Source: Amphiura filiformis (taxonomy: Eukaryota > Echinodermata > Ophiuroidea > Amphilepidida > Amphiuridae). From it: 64,000 bases of DNA. Location of the stretch: the NCBI RefSeq assembly GCF_039555335.1, contig NC_092628.1:36354965-36418964 (forward strand). Direction: 5' to 3'. Shown one piece after another: positions 21,156-33,539 of this stretch; positions within the stretch are counted from its first letter, which is position 1, and each line of letters begins with the position of its first letter. Both the position numbers and the translations under genes were made by a program. The notes beneath the pieces are model-generated. The model was given only the letters and a program-made list of their open reading frames with translations, searched no databases and was not told where the DNA came from.

Positions 21156-24033
21156 ACTCTACAAATGCACCTGTGATTTACGTATGTAATAACTGTGACA
21201 CATACTCTGCCTCTGTGGAAGAAATTACATCACACTGCACCCAACAACACAATGTTAGCTCAGACATCACCAACTATTACAAAAGCATCAAGCCTCTGAG
21301 TCAACAAAGTTATGCTTCCATGGGTTCAGATGTTACCATGGATCCAAAAGTCAAGAGGAAAAGAGGTAGACCACCAAAGAATTCAAGAGCCTCTTCTAAA
21401 CTTCTACAGTCAGCATCAGTTGTGGGGATTGGAAATGAGGCGATAGCAATTATGACTCTGGCGAATCAAGATGTAGCAGACGAGAAACCAAAACGTAAAC
21501 GTGGGAGGCCACGTAAAACTGATCAAGTACCAGCACCACTCCCTACACCTCCTGCAGGGGAGACAAAAATACAGGCAGATAAATGTCAAACTTCTTTGGA
21601 TGATGAGAATTTGATGTGTGGTAACTGCATGATGAAGTTTACTCGACTGAGACAGATGCATAGTCACAGATGCCTGGCTGATGATTCAGCAAAAGAATTG
21701 ACAGAACACGAAGCAGAAGAGTCTGATGATGACACCTCTGATATGAAAGTACCCCAAGAAAAGAAATCTAAAATCATTCAAATCAATGTGAGTGAAGAAG
21801 ACCAACTCAAAATAGAGAAGGAAATTAGTCAACATGAGATTCCCCAGTTTGTCAATGACAAAGCACCGGCACATCCTAGTAGCACCAAGTCCTCTTCTCT
21901 CAAAGTTTATACATGTCCTTATTGTGAGAAATTCTTCAAATTTAAACAGGGATGATTCATCATATACGCAGTACATACCGGATATAAACCATACAAGTGT
22001 CAACGGTGTAATTATGCATCCATAAGTAAAGGCAATTTGAAGATTCATGAGAGGAAACACACAGGAGAACGTTTTAAGTGCTCACTCTGTTCTTTTACAT
22101 GCATTAGTAAAGGTCACCTCAAAGTTCACAACAAATCACATAAGAAAATACGCATCATCTGCGAGTTATGCCACAAAAATGTGTACAACTTACCTAATTT
22201 GTTGCGTCACCTGCAAACTTCACATAGAATTGATAAGCCAGGGAAAGCTCAGAAATATTATGAGACAAAAAGAATGGAAAGCCGCGAAGGGCAGCGTTCA
22301 TTGTTGTTCCAATGCAATATTTGTATGAGGAAATTTAAGTCTAAACATTCTCATGATACACATTTGATGCTTCATCAAGATCAAAAACCTTTCCAATGCA
22401 GTATGTGCAATTACAAAACAGTCCGCCAACGATATTTGGACCAGCATTTTCAAAGACATCGTCAAGTGTACATTTGTTCTTATTGCAGTGAGAAACATTT
22501 AAGTATCCAACTTCTCACTGAGCATCTTCAATCCCACATGACTGTTGATAATGAACAAGATCAATGCTTCACTGACAGTATAAACTGTAGTATCTATTTG
22601 GCTGAAGTATTGGATCCAGAGCTTGAATCTGCTCATCTCAGCCGTGTAACATCAGGCGATCTTGATGCAACTTCAGTTGATTTCTTACAGGATACATCCA
22701 CTATGACATCTGACAATATCAATGGTAGCTTGAAATATGGCGGTGATGTCGTCACAGAAGAAGAGCTGAAACAGATTTTTGGAGTTGATCAATGTATGCT
22801 GATGTATAAGAAACTGAATAAATTCACCCTAGATGCAATACAAAAGCTTTATGGAGAGCTTGAGTGCAAGGTGTGTGGTAAACTTTTTATGTATAAGGCA
22901 TACTTGGATAATCATGCCAGGATTCATCAGGAAGAAAAAGAATTCAAATGTTTACATGAGAATTGTGATTATTCATCACATAGTCGAGAGAACTTGAAAA
23001 TACACAAAGAATGCACACATAGTGGCAGACAGTACAACTGTACTGAATGTGGTTTCCAGACAACAAGCAGTGTATATCTACAAAGTCATATGCGCAAAAC
23101 ATGTTATACCTGATGCCTTCAAATGCACACAATGTGATGCCAGGTTCGGAGGAACAGGATATCAAAATCATATTGTCGATAACCATCCTGGCATGCTGCA
23201 AGAGGAGATCGAACAAATAATTGGGAGAAGAACGCACATTTATCGCAAGCAAGGAAAGGAGTGGTTTCAGTGCAAGAATTGTGCTCAGAAATTCCATAAA
23301 ATTGCAGAACTTCGCCAGCATGTATGGATACATGAAGGTGTTGCACCTTATAAATGTGAAATATGTGGGCATGGTTCCAGAAACATGAGTAATCTCAAGT
23401 CACATATGATGCGACATTCTGACACAAAGACACACCTATGTGATGAGTGTGGGAAGGCATTCAAGACCAAAAACTCATTGAAAATACACAACTTGTCACA
23501 ACATGCTAACATTGGTCAAAACGACACTTCCAAAATGCTCCTTATGTGCAATCTATGTGATTTTACATGCGTTCAAAAATCACAACTGAAGAAGCACTGG
23601 GATATGCATGGAAAAATAAGACCATATAGGTGTGGTATTTGTATCCAGTATTTTTGCAACACTAAAAGTGGTTTGAGAAGTCATTACAGCAAGCAACACC
23701 CAGAAGTTGAATTTGATGAAACTTTGTTGCAAGATATGCAGGTACCTGAGGACACTGATAATGGATCACTTGAAACTATCACACAGTATAAATGTACACA
23801 GTGTGAAACTGTTTGTTCATCATATCACATTCTGGAAGATCACCTCCTCAAACAACATAATGTTGAGATAGCGGGGACAAGCAGTGAGGAGACGGCAGCA
23901 GGTGCTCTGATCCAAGCAGCAGCAATGGCAGAGAGTAGCAGTGAACAAGTTGTGACAGGTGACTCGGATTTACACATTAAACTACCCAGTAATAGTGCAG
24001 TACAACTTCTACAACAGATCATTAATATGCAAG
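21156..24033 (+). CDS. ZFAT: ZFAT-like gene, main zinc-finger exon (three 1-bp indels)
   Basis: Begins after TTTTACAG and ends AAG|GTAGGT, phase 1 at both sides. In order: finger 1 (YVCNNC, 21179); two AT-hooks, KRKRGRPPKN (about 21347) and KRKRGRPRKT (about 21487); a C2HC finger (LMCGNC, 21612); then about 17 C2H2 fingers from 21908 to 23860. A long spacer before LECKVCGKLF (22858) splits them into two groups. The finger order and linkers, such as YTCPYCEKFFKFK, FTCISKGHLKVH, YGELECKVCGKLF, HEGVAPYKC and SDTKTHLCDECGK, match vertebrate ZFAT closely, and LLQQII near the end matches its C-terminal region. Three frame breaks occur: a missing base near 21950, a surplus base near 21970 (together creating a TGA at 21953), and one extra A in the run at 23096-23099. 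Fingers 3 and 12 are affected. With these resolved the frame is open throughout, so assembly errors are likelier than pseudogenisation. Predicted nuclear transcription regulator. Confidence 0.9.
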
Positions 24034-25066
24034 GTAGGTGGTTAGTCACGATACACGTTCAATTAGGGATTCAATCATGTTTCACCGTTGTTCATCACCG
24101 ATTAACAACGATGTGTTCGCGTCGTCTGCATGGTTTACTTTGCGAGGGCAGCTTTACCTGCCTGAGCTGCACTGGACGCGAGTTGTTAATCGGTGATGAA
24201 CAACGGTTTAGCTGCACTGGATGCGAGTTGATAATCGGTGATGAACAATGGTGAAACATGATTGAATCCCTTTCAACAACGAAAACAAGCTAAATGTTGT
24301 CTAATTCTCATGATTCTTCCATTCGAAATATCCGTTTGTTATTGCCACTCAACCTTAAGATCTGTGATTTCTATATTGATAGCCTATCAGCAATAAAAGA
24401 ATGAAGCGGTAATGTTTAGCTGTTACTTTTTAAATAGTATTAAGAAAGTGTTTACGCATAAGCGGAAAAGTGTGGATTCATCACAGATTAACAACGCTTG
24501 GCTCCTGTACAAAGGAATAGGAAGAGTTGTTCTAATGGAACCCTCTCAATTCTCAATGAGGCTTACGTATCATTGCTCAAGCTACAAATTGGGATTTCTC
24601 AAGACAGCAGCATCCGTGTGTGATATACATTTGTACACATGATCATAAGCATTGCAACTGTATCCCGATATGGCGCCAAGTGACTACGCCCTACAGATAC
24701 ACTACTTTTGATTGCACATGTATCACAGGCAGACGTTACTGTCTTGAGGAAGCCAAATGGACTATAGTCTGATAATAATGATTTATGTCTGCTTCAAGAT
24801 TATGCCAAAATTGGAACAAATTTGTATTTTATTGGGTGAAGTTTTAATGCCCCTCAGCATGGGCTTCCTTGGGTGGAGGATTTCAGAATAAAACATGAAG
24901 TTTTGTCTTATAAAGCATGACTTGTATCCATGAAGTGGATCTCAACGTGCTGTTGTGAAGTGTAATTTAATGCAGCTTTTAAACACAATGTGATGAACCA
25001 AATAACACTGGGCAGGAATATGGAAAGAGGTCATATTTTTGTCATTATCATTTTTCTATTTGCAAG
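24034..25066 (+). other. Intron 2 of the ZFAT-like gene
   Basis: 1.03-kb phase 1 intron (GTAGGT donor, CTATTTGCAAG acceptor). It holds one MITE (24065-24271). The rest has no recognised feature. Confidence 0.75.
24065..24271. mobile_element. 207-bp MITE just inside intron 2
   Basis: Starts AGGGATTCAATCATGTTTCA and ends with the reverse complement (…ATGATTGAATCCCT). Arms are about 45 bp. The inner right arm is duplicated: TAGCTGCACTGGA plus CGGTGATGAACAA occurs twice. It lies 31 bp after the exon donor, and the upstream frame reads into it but the exon does not include it. Confidence 0.85.
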
Positions 25067-25267
25067 GCCTAGGACATTTATCAAGTGGGAGTGAGAGTCA
25101 AGTCCAGATTCAGCTACCAATCCCAAATTCTATGAGTGAAGCTACTTCAGCAGGTGTGGAGAACTCTACAGTACCTGTGTATGCCATCAACGAAGACCAG
25201 GCTATGATTCATGCTGTAACAGAAGGAACAACTAGTCAGTCTGGAGTGTCTGAAGGACAAGAGCAAG
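25067..25267 (+). CDS. ZFAT: ZFAT-like gene, coding exon 3
   Basis: The acceptor TATTTGCAAG precedes 25067 and the donor GCAAG|GTAGGG follows 25267. Phase 1 at both ends, so it joins exon 2 (shared Gly codon) and the exon at 37087. It encodes GLGHLSSGSESQVQIQLPIP, a Ser/Thr-rich middle, YAINEDQAMIHAVTEGTTSQ and SGVSEGQEQ. There are no fingers. It corresponds by position to the glutamine- and valine-rich tail of ZFAT, but sequence similarity there is weak. The last 35 or so bases plus the donor are the first unit of the following minisatellite, so the true 3' boundary could be any of many equivalent donors. Confidence 0.75.
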
Positions 25268-28200
25268 GTAGGGCTACCGTACACAATGGTTTGCTAAAAA
25301 AAGCGCAGTGATTTATAGTCAGTCTGGAGTATCTGAAGGACAAGAGCAAGGTAGGGCTACCTTACACAATGGTGTGCTAAAAAAAGCACAGTGATTTATA
25401 GTCAGTCTGGAGTATCTGAAGGACAAGAGCAAGGTAGGGCTACCTTACACAATGGTGTGCTAAAAAAAGCACAGTGATTTATAGTCAGTCTGGAGTATCT
25501 GAAGGACAAGAGCAAGGTAGGGCTACCTTACACAATGGTTTGCTAAAAAAAGGCGAGTGATTTATAGTCAGTCTGGAATGTCTGAAGGACAAGAGCAAGG
25601 TAGGGCTACCTTACACAATGGTTTGCTAAAAAAAAAAAGCACAGTGATTTATGGTCAGTCTGGAGTATCTGAAGGACAAGAGCAAGGTAGGGCTACCTTA
25701 CACAATGGTTTGCTAAAAAAAGGCACAGTGATTTATAGTCAGTCTGGAGTATCTGAAGGACAAGAGCAAGGTAGGGCTACCTTACACAATGGTTTGCTAA
25801 AAAAAGGCGCAGTGATTTATGGTCAGTCTGGAGTATCTGAAGGACAAGAGCAAGGTAGGGCTACCTTACACAATGGTTTGCTAAAAAAAGGCGCAGTGAT
25901 TTATAGTCAGTCTGGAGTGTCTGAAGGACAAGAGCAAGGTAGGGCTACCTTACACAATGGTTTGCTAAAACAAAGCACAGTGATTTATAGTCAGTCTGGA
26001 GTGTCTGAAGGACAAGAGCACGGTAGGGCTACCTTACACAATGGTTTGCTAAAAAAAAGGCACAGTGATTTATAGTCAGTCAGGAGTGTCTGAAGGACAA
26101 GAGCAAGGTAGGGCTACCTTACACAATGGTTTGCTAAAAAAAAGCACAGTGATTTATAGTCAGTCTGGAGTATCTGAAGGACAAGAGCAAGGTAGGGCTA
26201 CCTTACACAATGGTTTGCTAAAAAAAGGCGCAGTGATTTATAGTCAGTCAGGAGTGTCTGAAGGACAAGCGCGCAGTAGGGCTACCTTACACAATGGTTT
26301 GCTAAAAAAAAAAGCACAGTGATTTATAGTCAGTCTGGAGTATCTGAAGGACAAGAGCAAGGTAGGGCTACCTTACACAATGGTTTGCTAAAAAAAGGCG
26401 CAGTGATTTATAGTCAGTCAGGAGTGTCTGAAGGACAAGAGCACGGTAGGGCTACCTTACACAATGGTTTGCTAAAAAAAAAAAAGCACAGTGATTTATA
26501 GTCAGTCTGGAGTATCTGAAGGACAAGAGCAAGGTAGGGCTACCTTACACAATGGTTTGCTAAAAAAAAGGCGCAGTGATTTATAGTCAGTCAGGAGTGT
26601 TTGAAGGACAAGAGCACGGTAGGGCTACCTTACACAATGGTTTGCTACAAGAGCAAGGTAGGGCTATATTGCACAATGTTTGGTTAAAAAAAAGCACAGT
26701 GATTTATAGTCAGTCTGGAGTGTCTGAAGGACAAGAGCAAGGTAGGGCTACCTTACACAATGGTTTGCTAAAAAAAAACACGGTGATTTATGGTCAGTCT
26801 GGAGTATCTGAAGGACAAGAGCAAGGTAGGGCTACCTTACACAATGGTTTGCTAAAAAAAAAAGCGCAGTGATTTATAGTCAGTCAGGAGTGTCTGAAGG
26901 ACAAGAGCAAGGTAGGGCTACCTTACACAATGGTTTGCTAAAACAAAGCACAGTGATTTATAGTCAGTCTGGAATGTCTGAAGGACAAGAGCAAGGTAGG
27001 GCTACCTTACACAATGGTTTGCTAAAACAAAGCACAGTGATTTATAGTCAGTCTGGAATGTCTGAAGGACAAGAGCAAGGTAGGGCTACCTTACACAATG
27101 GTTTGCTAAAACAAAGCACAGTGATTTATAGTCAGTCTGGAGTATCTGAAGGACAAGAGCAAGGTAGGGCTACCTTACACAATGGTTTGCTAAAACAAAG
27201 CACAGTGATTTATAGTCAGTCTGGAATGTCTGAAGGACAAGAGCAAGGTAGGGCTACCTTACACAATGGTTTGCTAAAACAAAGCACAGTGATTTATAGT
27301 CAGTCTGGAATGTCTGAAGGACAAGAGCAAGGTAGGGCTACCTTACACAATGGTTTGCTAAAAAAAAGCACAGTGATTTATAGTCAGTCTGGAGTATCTG
27401 AAGGACAAGAGCAAGGTAGGGCTACCTTACACAATGGTTTGCTAAAACAAAGCACAGTGATTTATAGTCAGTCTGGAATGTCTGAAGGACAAGAGCAAGG
27501 TAGGGCTACCTTACACAATGGTTTGCTAAAACAAAGCACAGTGATTTATAGTCAGTCTGGAGTGTCTGAAGGACAAGAGCAAGGTAGGGCTACCTTACAC
27601 AATGGTTTGCTAAAAAAAAGCGCAGTGATTTATAGTCAGTCTGGAATGTCTGTAGGGCTACCTTACACAATGGTTTGCTAAAACAAAGCACAGTGATTTA
27701 TAGTCAGTCTGGAGTATCTGAAGAGCAAGGTAGGGCTACCTTACACAATGGTTTGCTAAAAAAAGCACAGTGATTTATAGTCAGTCTGGAGTGTCTGAAG
27801 GACAAGAGCAAGGTAGGGCTACCTTACACAATGGTGTGCTAAAAAAAAGCACAGTGATTTATAGTCAGTCTGGAGTGTCTGAAGGACAAGAGCAAGGTAG
27901 GGCTACCTTACACAATGGTTTGCTAAAAAAAAAGGCGCAGTGATTTATAGTCAGTCTGGAGTGTCTGAAGGACAAGAGCAAGGTAGGGCTACCTTACACA
28001 ATGGTTTGCTAAAAAAAGCACAGTGATTTATAGTCAGTCTGGAGTGTCTGAAGGACAAGAGCAAGGTAGGGCTACCTTACACAATGGTTTGCTAAAAAAA
28101 GGCGCAGTGATTTATAGTCAGTCTGGAGTGTCTGAAGGACAAGAGCAAGGTAGGGCTACCTTGCACAATCGTTTGCTAAAAAAAAGCACGGTGATTTATA

Positions 28201-29025
28201 GTCAGTCTGGAGTATCTGAAGGACAAGAGCAAGGTAGGGCTACCTTACACAATGGTTTGCTAAAAAAAAAAAAGCGCAGTGATTTATAGTCAGTCTGGAG
28301 TGTCTGAAGGACAAGAGCAAGGTAGGGCTACCTTACACAATGGTTTGCTAAAACAAAGCACAGTGATTTATAGTCAGTCTGGAATGTCTGAAGGACAAGA
28401 GCAAGGTAGGGCTACCTTACACAATGGTTTGCTAAAAAAAGCACAGTGATTTATAGTCAGTCTGGAGTGTCTGAAGGACAAGAGCAAGGTAGGGCTACCT
28501 TACACAATGGTTTGCTAAAACAAAGCACAGTGATTTATAGTCAGTCTAGAGTATCTGAAGAGCAAGGTAGGGCTACCTTACACAATGGTTTGCTAAAAAA
28601 AGCACAGTGATTTATAGTCAGTCTGGAGTGTCTGAAGGACAAGAGCACGGTAGGGCTACCTTACACAATGGTGTGCTAAAAAAAGCACAGTGATTTATAG
28701 TCAGTCTGGAGTGTCTGAAGGACAAGAGCACGGTAGGGCTACCTTACACAATGGTTTGCTAAAAAAAGCACAGTGATTTATAGTCAGTCTGGAGTGTCTG
28801 AAGGACAAGAGCAAGGTAGGGCTACCTTACACAATGGTTTGCTAAAACAAAGCACAGTGATTTATAGTCAGTCTAGAGTATCTGAAGAGCAAGGTAGGGC
28901 TACCTTACACAATGGTTTGCTAAAAAAAAGCACAGTGATTTATAGTCAGTCTGGAGTGTCTGAAGGTCAAGAGCAAGGTAGGGCTACCTTACACAATGGT
29001 TTGCTAAAAAAAAAAAGGCGAGTGA
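25230..29025 (+). repeat. Exon-edge minisatellite, ~45 units of ~84 bp
   Basis: Consensus unit: GTGATTTATAGTCAGTCTGG, AGTGTCTGAAGGACAAGAGC, AAGGTAGGGCTACCTTACAC, AATGGTTTGCTAAAACAAAG, CACA. Units are usually 82-87 bp, differing mainly in the A run after TTGCTA. A few are shortened, for example near 26640, 27650, 27720, 28560 and 28885. Units of 84 bp keep a frame encoding VIYSQSGVSEGQEQ followed by GRATLHNGLLKQST, so open frames up to 270 residues arise (26869-27681). Every unit carries the exon 3 end and a GTAGGG donor. I regard it as an intronic expansion starting at the exon edge rather than as separate genes. Confidence 0.9.
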
Positions 29026-29314
29026 TTTTTATAGTGTGCTACGCTGGCACAACACCTAGACGTTAATCCACAAGCCTCAGCACACTTTACAGGTTGTTGC
29101 TGACCACTACGGGCTCCACATCATTCCATAAACCATTAAACAACAATTCAGGGACTTTGCTACTTCAAGAGCGCACACCCTAGACATTCCAACAAATAAC
29201 CATCGCAACCAGGATCAGCTCCCCGAGTTTCGTACGGGTTACAACGAGACAAATTAGCAGTAAGTTCCTTGTCTAGCTTGTCAAGCTAACTCAATTTTCC
29301 CACGAGCGCATTTA

Positions 29315-29388
29315 GGCACCGCCAGGTTCAAACCCGCAACCTCTCGCACCATAGTCGAATGCCTTATCGATTGAGCTAACTTGACTGC
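29315..29388 (-). repeat. tRNA-like SINE head, copy 1
   Basis: On the minus strand GTTAGCTCAATCGATAAGG is an A-box region and GGTTTGAACCT a B box, spaced as in a tRNA; the sequence ends GGCGGTGCC. Stem pairing is imperfect, so a tRNA-derived SINE end is more likely than a working tRNA gene. Copy 2 is at 36558-36632. Confidence 0.6.
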
Positions 29389-29843
29389 TAAGGGTGGGTA
29401 GGTATGGATAATAGACAGGCTTCTATGATGGCAATCTGTTACAGCATTATGTTTTAACAAGTTTGCTCTCAGACATACAAAGTTGTTAAGTTTTCTTCAC
29501 TTCTTCAGGACTTTGCAATGGCATAAAAACTGTAATAAAAGATGTATCATTCAACCTGCAGCACCTGAGCTTGGGACATTGAATCCTTGTCAGATGTGAG
29601 TCACAACAGATAGTGGTATATGAGTGTGTGACTAGAGGGGCTGATTAGAGGTAGAGGGGCAATTAATGCATAATGACTTGTAAAGCGCAATGATCTTAAT
29701 GTAATTGCGCTAAATAAATATGTGGGGTTGTTTTCTGTTTTTGCTTCTATTTTTTAACCTTAATTTTGTGAAGTATTTGCAAAGCTCTGGGACATACCAA
29801 AGGTCACAAAGTTGTTTGTCTTTATTTCTACCATGCATCATAG

Positions 29844-29972
29844 AAGGCTCATCAATAATGCAAGTACAGTTCCGTGTTGAAGATGGAGAGGTTGGACAGC
29901 AGATTTTATCACTCAAGGAGGCAGTGATGGGCAAACTTATGTTGAGGTCCCACCAGAGATGCAACAAGCTGA
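29844..29972 (+). pseudogene. ZFAT: ZFAT-like exon 4, copy 1, frameshifted
   Basis: Same boundaries as 37087-37216 (CATCATAG acceptor, GA|GTAAGT donor). The T run at 29904-29907 has four bases where the other copy has five. The frame breaks after FRVEDGEVGQQI and the conserved continuation (FITQGGSDGQTYVEV) is lost. This is either a decayed duplicate, an allele, or an error in a contig end. Confidence 0.8.
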
Positions 29973-30620
29973 GTAAGTGACCATAATGACCGCAAGGATG
30001 TTTTGAGATAATCAGTGATGGCAAATGATGCAGAAATAACCAAGTTGCAACCCTATTACTTTGTACACATCATGCATTCAGTAGCATTGCCAGCATGGGG
30101 CAGAGTGCCCCTGACAAAAAATAAAAGAGAAAATTAGTGCCCCTCGGACAAAAAATGAAAGAGAAAATTGGGAAGGGAAAAGAAAAAGAGCAAGGAGCCC
30201 ATTTTCCACCAAAATTCAGCCCGCTCATGGGCCAAAATAGTATAAAATACCAAATTTAGGGGGGAAAATAATGTAAATGCAATTTTTTTTATGCGCTTAC
30301 TTACGCATGCACATTTTCCCAATTAAGCCTTTGTGGAATCTCAAAGACTTGACATTTACAATCTCTTTAATAAAAACCAGGTATATCTAATACCAGGTTA
30401 ATTTTGCCCCCCTGATCAAGAAAGCTGGCTACATGCATGCATGCCTGCCATGAGTTTTCACTTTCCGTCAATATGGTTAAAGTTTACAATAGCAAGCTCC
30501 ATTGTCTGTGTGCACTCGCCATGATTGAACATGTTGAATAAGGTTATTGTCATGTGCACAAATTAATTGTGATTATTGCTAAACTTTCCTAACCAATCAT
30601 AAGCTTCCCATAGTTTCAGA

Positions 30621-31651
30621 TACAAGGGTCATTCAAAAGTTCTACCTCCATCATCATATCTCTGTTATCTTGGGTGCCAGCCAATTGAAAATACCCATGA
30701 TTATACTCTTAAATCTAGGCTACAAAATAAAAGTTATTTGATGAAGATATGTTGGTTAAAGCGAATACAGATTTGGTACATCGGAAACGGTTAAAAACTG
30801 AAGCCAAAAGTTTAGTACGCATCATATTGTAGCTTTGGATAATGTCCATAAAAATATTTTCAAGTTGTGGTTGTCCAACTGCTTACTCAGGATGAATATT
30901 TTCGCCATATTTGAGCTCCCTAATATGCATTGAGACTTCAAAACTAAATGAAACATGTTTTATATGAGATGAAACATGGAAGGGTTCAACAGACACACAA
31001 ATGTTAGTGAAATTTAGCAGATTTTGACTAAACTATGTTGAAGGGTAATTCATATTTATGTCTTATTTTAAGCAATGGATGCATCTTAACATGGAAATGA
31101 GATGAACAGTTTGTTAATAACCTTGAATATAATAACGAAATACAAAGACTTATTTGGTTTTAACTTATGAACCAATTAATATGACTTGAACCAACAAGTG
31201 CTGACCCGATCAAAGTCAACAACCTATTAAAAAGGGTCAATACGAGGCTAATCTAAACAAAATTCACGATACTCAGTAAAACTGTACTATCTGCAAGCAT
31301 TAGATATTGATTTAATTATCTTAACAAAAATTAAGCAATTTAATCATTTTCAGAAATAAGTCTAATGATTTCCAGTATTTTCCACATAAATGTTGGTGAC
31401 CTTTTTAATCAAAATTAGTCTTTCTTTTCAGACCGTTCCCGATGTACCAAATCGGTATTCACTTAAACCAACACTTCTTTTAAGATGTGTTAAAACAACC
31501 AAATTTCACAAATCACATTTTAATCAAATAACTTTTATTTTGTAGCCAAGATTTAAGAGCATAAGCATGGGTAATTTTAATATCCTGGCACGTAAGATAA
31601 CAGAGATGTGAATGTGATGATGGAGGTAGAACTTTTTGAATGACCCTCGTA
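30621..31651. mobile_element. Mariner-type TIR element, copy 1
   Basis: TA-flanked. The left end reads AAGGGTCATTCAAAAGTTCT then ACCTCCATCATCA. The right end is the reverse complement (…AGAACTTTTTGAATGACCCTC). Internal segments (AAATAACTTTTATTTTGTAGCC and GATGTACCAAATCGGTATTC) also pair across the element. 1.03 kb, no transposase frame. Confidence 0.8.
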
Positions 31652-31729
31652 TATACCAACTTTAGACCAATCACAGGACTGGTGTGATTCAGATCACCGA
31701 TATTAATAATATTCTGACTTGCTATTTCC

Positions 31730-32575
31730 TTGTTCAAACCACATTCAAATAGATATGAGTTATTTAGTTGGAAAAACTTCCTTAGTAGAGAAATTAAAAG
31801 GAAAACGAAAGGATGCCATGATAGATGGCTACAGGATATGTGTATCAAAGTTGACAATGCACACCAGGCAGCAAAGTCCAAGGAAGTGTATTCAACAATT
31901 AAGAAGATCACAAAGAAGTCAAGATCATCAGCAGAGTACCAAAGCAAATCAACATTAAAATAGATGAGAAACAACTTGTCCAGGTTAAAAAGTTCACCTA
32001 CCTGGGAGGAACAATCAGCCAACACGGATCCTGCACAGATGACATATAACTCCGAATAGGGAAAGAAATAGGGGCCGCTCAGAAACTTCAAAACATAGGG
32101 AATTCCAAGGACATCCAAACACATACCAAGACAGAGCTATACAAAGTCCTTGTCCTTTCAATATTGCTTTACGGAGCCGAGACCTGGACACTGAAGAAAG
32201 TCGATGAGGACAGAATCCTCGTCGTTGAGATGATGTGTTTAAGGAAGATATTGGGTGTCACAAGACTGGACAAAATCCGCAACACAGCAATCAGGAAACG
32301 CCTAGGTATAGAGCAATCTGTTGTCGATGGGGTAACTCAAAAAAGACTCTGCAAAGAATGACACCATCACGTTAGCCCAAACTACTGATTGATGCTCACA
32401 TCCAAGGGGACAGACCCAGAGGTAGACCACCTAAACAATGGCTAGATTGCATTAAGGCTGACTGCACCAAATTAAACCTGAAGTCTGTGGTGGTGGCTGG
32501 GCACCAATCCATAAACAGACAGAAATGGAGGACCATTGTGAAACCCCATGTTGGAGTGAACAGCATAGGTCAAGG
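31730..32575 (+). pseudogene. Internally deleted non-LTR (LINE) reverse transcriptase remnant, copy 1
   Basis: The plus strand encodes a linker-like stretch (WLQDMCIKVDNAHQAAKSKE, then YSTIKKITKKS), then directly the region after the RT catalytic core: KKFTYLGGTISQHGSC, KTELYKVLVLSILLYGAETW, MCLRKILGVTRLDKIRNTAI. A more decayed tail follows with PRGRPPKQWLDCIKADC-like residues. The RT fingers/palm and the endonuclease are absent. Stops and frameshifts interrupt it, for example near 31960 and 32047. The family is a LINE of the type whose C-terminus carries FTYLGG and LYGAETWT motifs; I do not assign a clade. Confidence 0.75.
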
Positions 32576-33539
32576 TAGGTCATTTAGTTGGAAAACAGGA
32601 TAAAATTGACCATTACTTTGAAACATAGTATCATCTGTTATGGCAAACTGTGGTCATCTAGCAATTTATCTTTTACTTGCCAACTATGTTTAGCACAAGT
32701 TTTCTGGAATAATTAATCCGGATTCTGGAATTATATAATTTTTATTTACATTTCCAGAATTGGATGATACAATAACATGTCAGAATATTATTAATTAGTC
32801 TGCTCTGCCATTGGTCTGTGATTGGTCTAAAGTTGATATATCACAAAAGAGTTTCTTTTTGGGGAAGGGGGTGATACCCCAGAGCATATTTCCTGATATC
32901 TCACATTCCCAAAATAATTAACAAGCAAGTACTTAGCTTGACATGCTCAATTTGTTTGCACTTTAATCATGATGTCACATTATTATTTATTCATTTTTGG
33001 CCCCCACATCCACCAGGCCTGGAAAAATGTGGAAAGTGGGAAGCTCCTGCCCGGAAATTTGGAAGTTTGAGGAAATTAATGTACTTAAGTAAAGAAATAC
33101 ATCAGAATTTTGAGGGAAATTTGGCTTTTGAAGGATATTTTGATCATCTTCCAGAGAAATTGTCATTTTTCCAGCCCTGACATCCACTCTGCAGCTTTAA
33201 TGCAGTAACCGATCAACTTTAGTGAATAGATGCGGTGCCCTGATGTGCTGTATAGATTTGTGTCATGCTATTTGCATATTTATGAATATTAATGAGCTTA
33301 TTTGTATATTTTTCCTACATTTGTCATTAATCCATTCTGCAGTTTAGTACAAAGACCAATCAACTTCATTATTATGTCTTCAGAATCTTGCATCCTATAC
33401 TTTGTACATAACCTGTCTGTCTGATAAATCTGTGTATCGGCTGTCCGATAAATTTGTGTATCGGTCTGTAACCTCTTTATAGAGTGCATAGTTCATATAC
33501 TTTATATACTAAAGTCACAATGTATGTCTTTTTTGGTGT

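Noticed and set aside
22037-24254. Separate zinc-finger genes downstream of 21955
   Set aside because: Finger order and spacing continue across the frame breaks, which are single-base indels; one gene explains them all.
26869-27681. 270-codon repetitive open frame as a separate gene
   Set aside because: The frame exists only because 84 is divisible by three. Neighbouring units with different A-run lengths break it, and it has no start context of its own.
25230-29025. CRISPR-like appearance of the regular array
   Set aside because: Units are 84 bp and contiguous, with no unique spacers, in a eukaryotic intron; it is a minisatellite.
31513-32124. Minus-strand 203-codon frame (and its partner near 38819)
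   Set aside because: Antisense of the LINE remnant and mariner arm; the LINE motifs are clear on the plus strand.
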